Shown here piece by piece: positions 59,342 to 64,000 of a stretch of 64,000 nucleotides of DNA. Source of the stretch: Lepidodermella squamata (lineage: Eukaryota > Gastrotricha); NCBI GenBank assembly GCA_047495785.1, contig JBLDXI010000073.1:1-64000 (forward strand), read 5' to 3'. The notes beneath the pieces were generated by a model that had not been told where the DNA came from, made no database searches, and saw only the letters and a list, made by a program, of their open reading frames with translations. Both the position numbers and the translations under genes were made by a program. Position 1 is the first letter of the stretch. Every line of letters starts with the position of its first letter.

Positions 59342-60002
59342 GGCCATCACCGCAAGAGAAAACATGTTTTTGATATGTTTTCGACGGTTTCTTGTAAATG
59401 ATTTGTTTAAGCAGAAATAGTCCCAACGCAGCATTTATGATTGAGACACTCCCGCTCAGGTCCATCGTCCATCGTCCATCGTCCGTGCACTAATAGAGGG
59501 AGCAACACAATTCAAAATCGCTCAATTCCGGACCCCGCTTAGTTCCGTGCAGGTAAAAGTTTAAAAATTCCGCCTTTTCCCTCATTTTCTTCACGGAAGT
59601 TCGATAATTTTATTGCCTAACCATTTTCATTTATCAACCGACCAAGCTGTCCTCTTCTTGGAGTTATGACTCCTCAAATAAATTAATGAATGAATAAACA
59701 AGAAAGAAAATAAGTCACGACAGCTTGTATGATAGCACACGTATTTATATGCTTGCATAGACTTGTTTAACTTGTGTGCATCTCTCAGCAAACTATTTTT
59801 TGACAAGAAGAATGGCGTTATAGAGCGCAGTGAGCGATCCTACGAGGTTAATTTTCCTTCCCTATCTGCCTCATTTATAGAGTTTTTACCGATATTATCA
59901 GTCATTATACATTTGTAAAGCATGCGCAATATTTCTTTTCATCGCATTTTTTCATTCACGGCATAGACATGAAGGAATGTTTTGATGTGGTTTTCCCCAG
60001 TG
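59342..60002. other. Intergenic DNA between K4 and a transposon fragment
   Basis: No exon recognised. Contains a (CCATCGT)n triplet near 59460-59481. Confidence 0.45.
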
Positions 60003-60340
60003 GGTAGATCTGATCTGCGGTAAACTTTCCTCAAATTTTCGTTAGAATCGCGTTTAAGAGAATAAATTGAAGACGAAAATGCTGTTCACGATTTTGTTAA
60101 AAGTTCTCATTGTTGAAAAACTGCATTTTTCAGGATCTGAGGTTGGATGGCATCATCCAGTGAAAAGGCTTTATCGGAAGTTTTCATAACAGGAGATTAG
60201 GTCACACAGCGCCGTCAGAAGGAAAATTCGGCTTACCGACCACAGAAAACGTCTTATTCCCCAACTGTTATCCGAAACGATTTTGCGGAGTTTTTGGGGT
60301 CAACTTTATGAATCGTGGAGTTTCGGATAGCGGTACACTG
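60003..60340. mobile_element. Diverged partial copy of the 741-bp element
   Basis: Matches 22655-22990 in order: GGTAAACTTTCCTCAAATTT, then AAAAATG..GTT, TTCTCATT.TTGAAAAA, GGCATCATCC.GTG.AAA and AGTTTCGGA. It includes the inner part of the left inverted repeat and the loop, and lacks both outer ends. Confidence 0.7.
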
Positions 60341-61189
60341 TTCGCTCAGAAATCCTTTACTAAACCCTACACGCACAATCTCTCAAAAAAACTTGAAGCT
60401 CAAATTACAATCAACTCAGGCTCAAATACTAGACTCAGGCAATCTATCGACTGGGAATCAAAATATTCCTTCATGTCAATGCCGTGAATGCGATGAAAAA
60501 AATATTAAGCGTACGTTATCAAGCACTGCAGGTAGTGTTTCGTTGTAGGCTAGAGTTGATGTCAGTTTTTTTGAATTGAAAGAGATGAATACAGAATGAA
60601 TAGAATGAACCAGCACTGTTATAGTAGTCGTTCACATAATCCTTGGTGGGGTCTGCTACAAGCTTCCTGCCACAGCAGTCCAACCCGGCTGACAGCCACG
60701 CCTAGCAAATGAAAAAGCGAGAATGAAAGTCATTTCAACTCGTTATTCGACTAACATGGTCTTTCGAAATAAGGGGGGAAGCTGAAGTTAAGAAACGAGC
60801 TGATGATGAACGGCTCGCCTGTTATCCAAGAGAAAGACACATCCTCAGTACGCTTAGCTCCGATGTACAATCTATCGCTGTTTGAATTGAAAGTTGATAG
60901 AGCAGCATTGAAAGTTGTCTGGTCTTTGATGATCGCCAGTTTTTTCCCATTGCTCTGGCATTCTGCAGCTACGGCTGATCTATTGCCGGGCGTTGTTGTG
61001 CGAACAAAGCCAGAAACCATCTGCAATATGTACGATTGAACATTGGTATTGAATACGTTGGAATAACAACGACTTACATCACCGCAAATGCCATTCAACA
61101 ATAATCCTGAACAGCTATCATCAACGAAGCCTTTCTGAGACATAACTACGCCTGAAAGCATAGAAACACAGTAAAATAGTAGCTTGGGG

Positions 61190-62000
61190 TATTCACTTCC
61201 TCCGAAGTGAACTGTCTCCCCCAGTGGACCCCAGCCAGAGAAAGGCTGAAAAAGCCACAGGGGGACCTTTTGGTTTCTTCCGCTGTTTCCTAGAAATTAA
61301 GTAGAAAACACCCCGGCTCCCGTAGACCTGAATCCCTAATTTTTTCTCTCCGGGACGCTCATTTAGATCTAAACGCCATTTTTCTGGAAGCTTTGCGTTT
61401 TTGGTCACTTTTGATGAATTTTTCACCTGTCCAACTACCGTATGTACCGGATTACAAGTTAACACCTAATCAGTAGGGGGGCCTATTTAGCAGAGAGGGT
61501 CTTATAAACGAGACATGCCCTCTATTTTGACCCTGCCCTGTATTTATATAAATGAACTTTGAGCTGTGGTACACAACAGTTTTCGAGCTAGAAGCACTAG
61601 AAATCGCCCTGTTTCGCCTCACTTTCAGCTTTGATGTGATCATAAGGAGAGCATTAAGTGAATAAAACCGTACATTCGCACGATTCACGCGAGTTTTAAC
61701 CCTTGAGAAGCTGCGGGGTGCCAATTGAGACATGCACCTAAATATGGCCCTGCCTTCTCATTGGGTCCTGCCCTGTATTTCGGTCCTGCTTACTAAATCG
61801 GTATATACGGTAGTAGTGAGTCCTTTCCGGTATATACGGTAGCTCTGACCTAACTATAGACCATATATTTGGACGCAGCACATCCTGGGCTTTCCAGCAA
61901 TATTAGTTTCATCAAAGTTGCACCGTAGGCCGACATTAGCCTACAACTGACACTTCTCCTTTAGCGCAAGCGAGTTATTTAATCGAAAAGATAACACATC
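61190..62000. other. Intronic DNA of gene G with dispersed repeats
   Basis: Contains the repeat shared with ~53805-53890 and two copies of CGGTATATACGGTAG at ~61799 and ~61831. No exon seen. Confidence 0.45.
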
Positions 62001-62014
62001 CAGTCATATGACCC

Positions 62015-62180
62015 ATTGTTACATAGAGCGAAGTAGGACCGCGGAACTGCTAGGGATTGCAAAAATCGACATAAGGGTCCCCCCTTTGGTCTTTGACTGA
62101 GCTCACCTTGCGGACCTCATGAACTGGTAGGGATGATCCCTACCATCCCTAGCGGTACTTCGCTCTCTGCATTGTTAACC
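62015..62180. repeat. Short fold-back element in the gene G intron
   Basis: CCATTGTTACATAGAGCGAAGTA and CTGCTAGGGAT on the left pair with the reverse of ATCCCTAGCGG and TACTTCGCTCTCTGCATTGTTAA on the right. The inner GGTAGGGAT/ATCCCTACC is itself palindromic. Confidence 0.65.
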
Positions 62181-62194
62181 CCGCTTTTGATAGG

Positions 62195-62985
62195 ATTTTT
62201 TTGGCGGTTCATATTTCAGTACTTTTTCGGTAATAATGCGCACATTTTCAGGCCCGCCTACGTTACGGCTCTGCGCGCGCTCCTATTGGCCAGCTCATTT
62301 TGAACTGTAATCAAAGGGCACTCTATGAATTTCACGTCGGCTTTTACATCAAAGTGAAGTAAATTGAATTCTCTATCGATTGAATATAGATTTGTTGCGA
62401 TTGAAATTTGAGAATTAAACATTTTACGTGCATATCTTTTACTTGGTGTTGCGCTCGCGTGAGGTCACCCGCCCTAATTTTTCAGTGCGCGTAAAACTTT
62501 TTCCCTTTCAATTTTTCGAGCGAGAACCCTATATTCAATCGATAGAGGATTCAATTCTCTTCATTTTGGCATAAAAACCGACACAAAAAATTCAAGTTAC
62601 TCTTTGACAACTGCGCGCGCGGTAAAATTAGCGATTAATAACAGTGCGCACGACTTGGGCGAGTGAGCGTGCCTTGTAAATGTGTCCTGAAGTTAGCCAT
62701 GTTTGCTTATTTTTCGTACCTACCATGCACATTTTATATCGATAGATGAGGATTTTTTCGGTTGAAATTATGTTTTATAAATCTGATAAAATATATGCGA
62801 AATGCGCAACTTTTTTGGGTTAAAATTGATTTAGTTGTGCACGCGCGCACTTACGGCGCGCATGTGTTGCGTAACAGTGTGCGCGAAATGGCCGGCCAAT
62901 AGGAGCGCGCGCAGAGCCGTAACGTAGGCGGGCCTGTGCTAATAATGCCGGAAAAGTACCGAAATTTGCCGCGTAATTAAACCCC
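62195..62985. mobile_element. ~790-bp inverted-repeat element in the gene G intron
   Basis: Terminal inverted repeats of ~90-100 bp share GGCCCGCCTACGTTACGGCT, then CTGCGCGCGCTCCTATTGGCC. The outer part (GGTACTTTT.CGG.A.TATT) is more diverged. A second inverted repeat is nested inside at 62333-62585 (GTCGGCTTTTAC...CTATCGATTGAATATA against its complement). Exact ends and target duplication were not resolved. No coding frame. Confidence 0.7.
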
Positions 62986-63648
62986 CATATACGGTGCGAT
63001 GAAACCACCATTTGCCACTATACTAAGTATCCCTGTTTCAATATTGTTGAAAAAGTTGTTGATCAAGCTCGAGTGGTCCAGGACAGAAAACCCGAAACCT
63101 TTATATGAATTTATATGAAAAAGATAATAGATAACTAACATGTTCCGCTATTCTCAAGTTTACTGTAGTCCCATAAAGGCGATTGCATGTCAACGAGACT
63201 GTTGTCGTCCCATCGATAAGTCGCCACCAACCCGGACCAGACCGTTTCAGAGCTTACAATCAGCCCCGCGGCCTGGGCTAGATCAGCTTGCGAAGATATA
63301 ACGGCCAGGCGGCCGCCCGCATTCCTACAAGCCTCCATAGCCGGGCGGAAGTACGAAATCGCGGAAATGATTTCGCTGCTGGCGTCGCCTCCTTCATACA
63401 GGCTGCGTAGTTCTCCGCAAAGTTGGTCGAGTTCGCATAGATGGCCACCTTAGCAAATCAAATTAAATTAGGTAGCATTGAGTATACTCAAGCTGCCCAC
63501 CCTAGTTGAACCTTCGGGACAGGTGTCGTAGCACTTCTTGCCGTTTGAAGACTCGCACTGGACAGCAAACTGGAAAAACAAAGATATCCACAGTGTAAAT
63601 AAGAAGTTCATTGAAGGTCGTTGAAATATATGCTTATTTCTAATTTAG

Positions 63649-63760
63649 GTGGTGCTGTTTATTGATGCGGTGCGATGCGGTGATTGGGTCCGATGCTACT
63701 CGCAATTCGATGACAAATTCACTGATTGCCGCGAATTACCCACTGGTTGCTTTCGATTAT
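63649..63760 (+). pseudogene. Relic of the gene A eight-cysteine repeat
   Basis: A short frame reads CGDWVRCYSQFDDKFTDCREL, the [YW]VRCY...F..CR signature of the gene A repeat. It lies head-to-head with gene G, next to TTTCTAATTTAG, a possible acceptor. Only half a repeat is recognisable and no further units follow before the window ends. Confidence 0.65.
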
Positions 63761-64000
63761 TACGTGAATATCAAGTTGAAAGCTTGCAATATCAAACGGT
63801 TTTTCTTGTGTACCATTCCAGCGCCGGGGTATTTTCGATGTACTTACCAAACAATTCGACCCCCAGATTAATAAATTTTCTTGAAGTTCATTGGATTCTA
63901 AGATCATTGGTCAATGTCCCGAATCTTTCTGACGCATCGTTATTACGTAATTGCTAAAAGACGCGAACTCACCTGTGAGTATGCGGCGTTTTCCTGCAAA
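63761..64000. other. Window end
   Basis: About 240 bp after the half repeat with no further recognisable exon. Confidence 0.4.

Larger units (their letters stand above)
60619..63569 (-). pseudogene. G : third C-type lectin gene of the B type (probable frameshift, transposon-filled intron)
   Basis: Minus-strand exons 63501-63569 (FAVQCESSNGKKCYDTCPEG), 63140-63448, 61078-61151, 60756-61020 and 60619-60701 match gene B exons 1-2, 5, 6, 7 and 8, with the same split-Cys codons and an identical 83-nt last exon ending LCERLL. The two EGF exons of B have no counterpart. Domains are half of lectin domain 1 (YFRPAMEACRNAGGRLAVIS), its end, then lectin domain 2 (GAKRTEDVSFSWITGEP). In exon 63140-63448 the start (VAIYANSTNFAENYAACM) and the lectin part are in different frames, so one indel is implied near 63350-63400. 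The intron 61152-63139 is packed with repeat elements. No signal exon was found. Confidence 0.75.

Noticed and set aside
60600-60700. Frame with adjacent cysteines (DCCGRKLVADPTKDYV) resembling a chemokine tail
   Set aside because: The exon phase and its 83-nt length, identical to gene B's last exon, fix a different frame ending LCERLL.

Overview
This is invertebrate nuclear DNA. Coding regions are split by many short introns (mostly about 47-65 nt) with GTAAG/GTGAG donors and CAG/TAG acceptors. The window carries three spliceosomal U2 snRNA genes, long secreted cysteine-rich and C-type-lectin proteins, EGF and ankyrin modules, and several kinds of DNA transposon. I see no bacterial-style operon, CRISPR array or rRNA. 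The phylum cannot be fixed from sequence alone: compact introns fit larvacean tunicates, nematodes and some other small-genome animals. The tandem cysteine-rich secreted protein is reminiscent of lineage-specific matrix proteins such as larvacean oikosins, but that is only a guess.

Layout. 1-15146 is one near-perfect inverted repeat with arms of about 7.5 kb around a 153-bp spacer (7497-7649). Each arm carries a lectin gene (B/B'), a U2 gene and the start of a cysteine-rich repeat gene (A/A'). The right copy of A runs on to 20663 with 46 exons and about 1806 aa. 20.7-23.6 kb is non-coding and holds a protease relic and a TA-flanked element. 23.6-27.8 kb (-) is an intact-looking kinase-ankyrin gene (K1). 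28.1-33.3 kb holds two more TA-flanked elements, a kinase relic (K5), a probably broken trypsin-family protease and a third U2 gene. 34.0-36.6 kb is a decayed kinase-ankyrin copy (K2). 39.4-51.0 kb is an EGF-ankyrin gene split by a complete 9600-bp CACTA-like transposon carrying two intact multi-exon genes. 51.4-53.7 kb is a 5'-truncated kinase-ankyrin copy (K3). 54.1-59.3 kb is another (K4), interrupted by a 2383-bp inverted-repeat element that itself contains a 972-bp hAT-like element. 60.6-63.6 kb (-) is a third B-type lectin gene (G) with transposon debris in a 2-kb intron, followed by a head-to-head relic of the A-type repeat.

How the parts fit. Two lineage-specific families dominate. 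One is secreted: eight-cysteine repeats, EGF modules and paired C-type lectin domains, with likely extracellular or surface roles. The other is intracellular: a NEK-like kinase fused to long ankyrin arrays, in the RIPK4/ANKK1 domain order. Both have expanded locally by duplication, and both are being broken by transposons, deletions and frameshifts. For four insertions the empty target site can be read from target-site duplications or from intact paralogues. The large palindrome could be real or an assembly fold-back and should be tested first.
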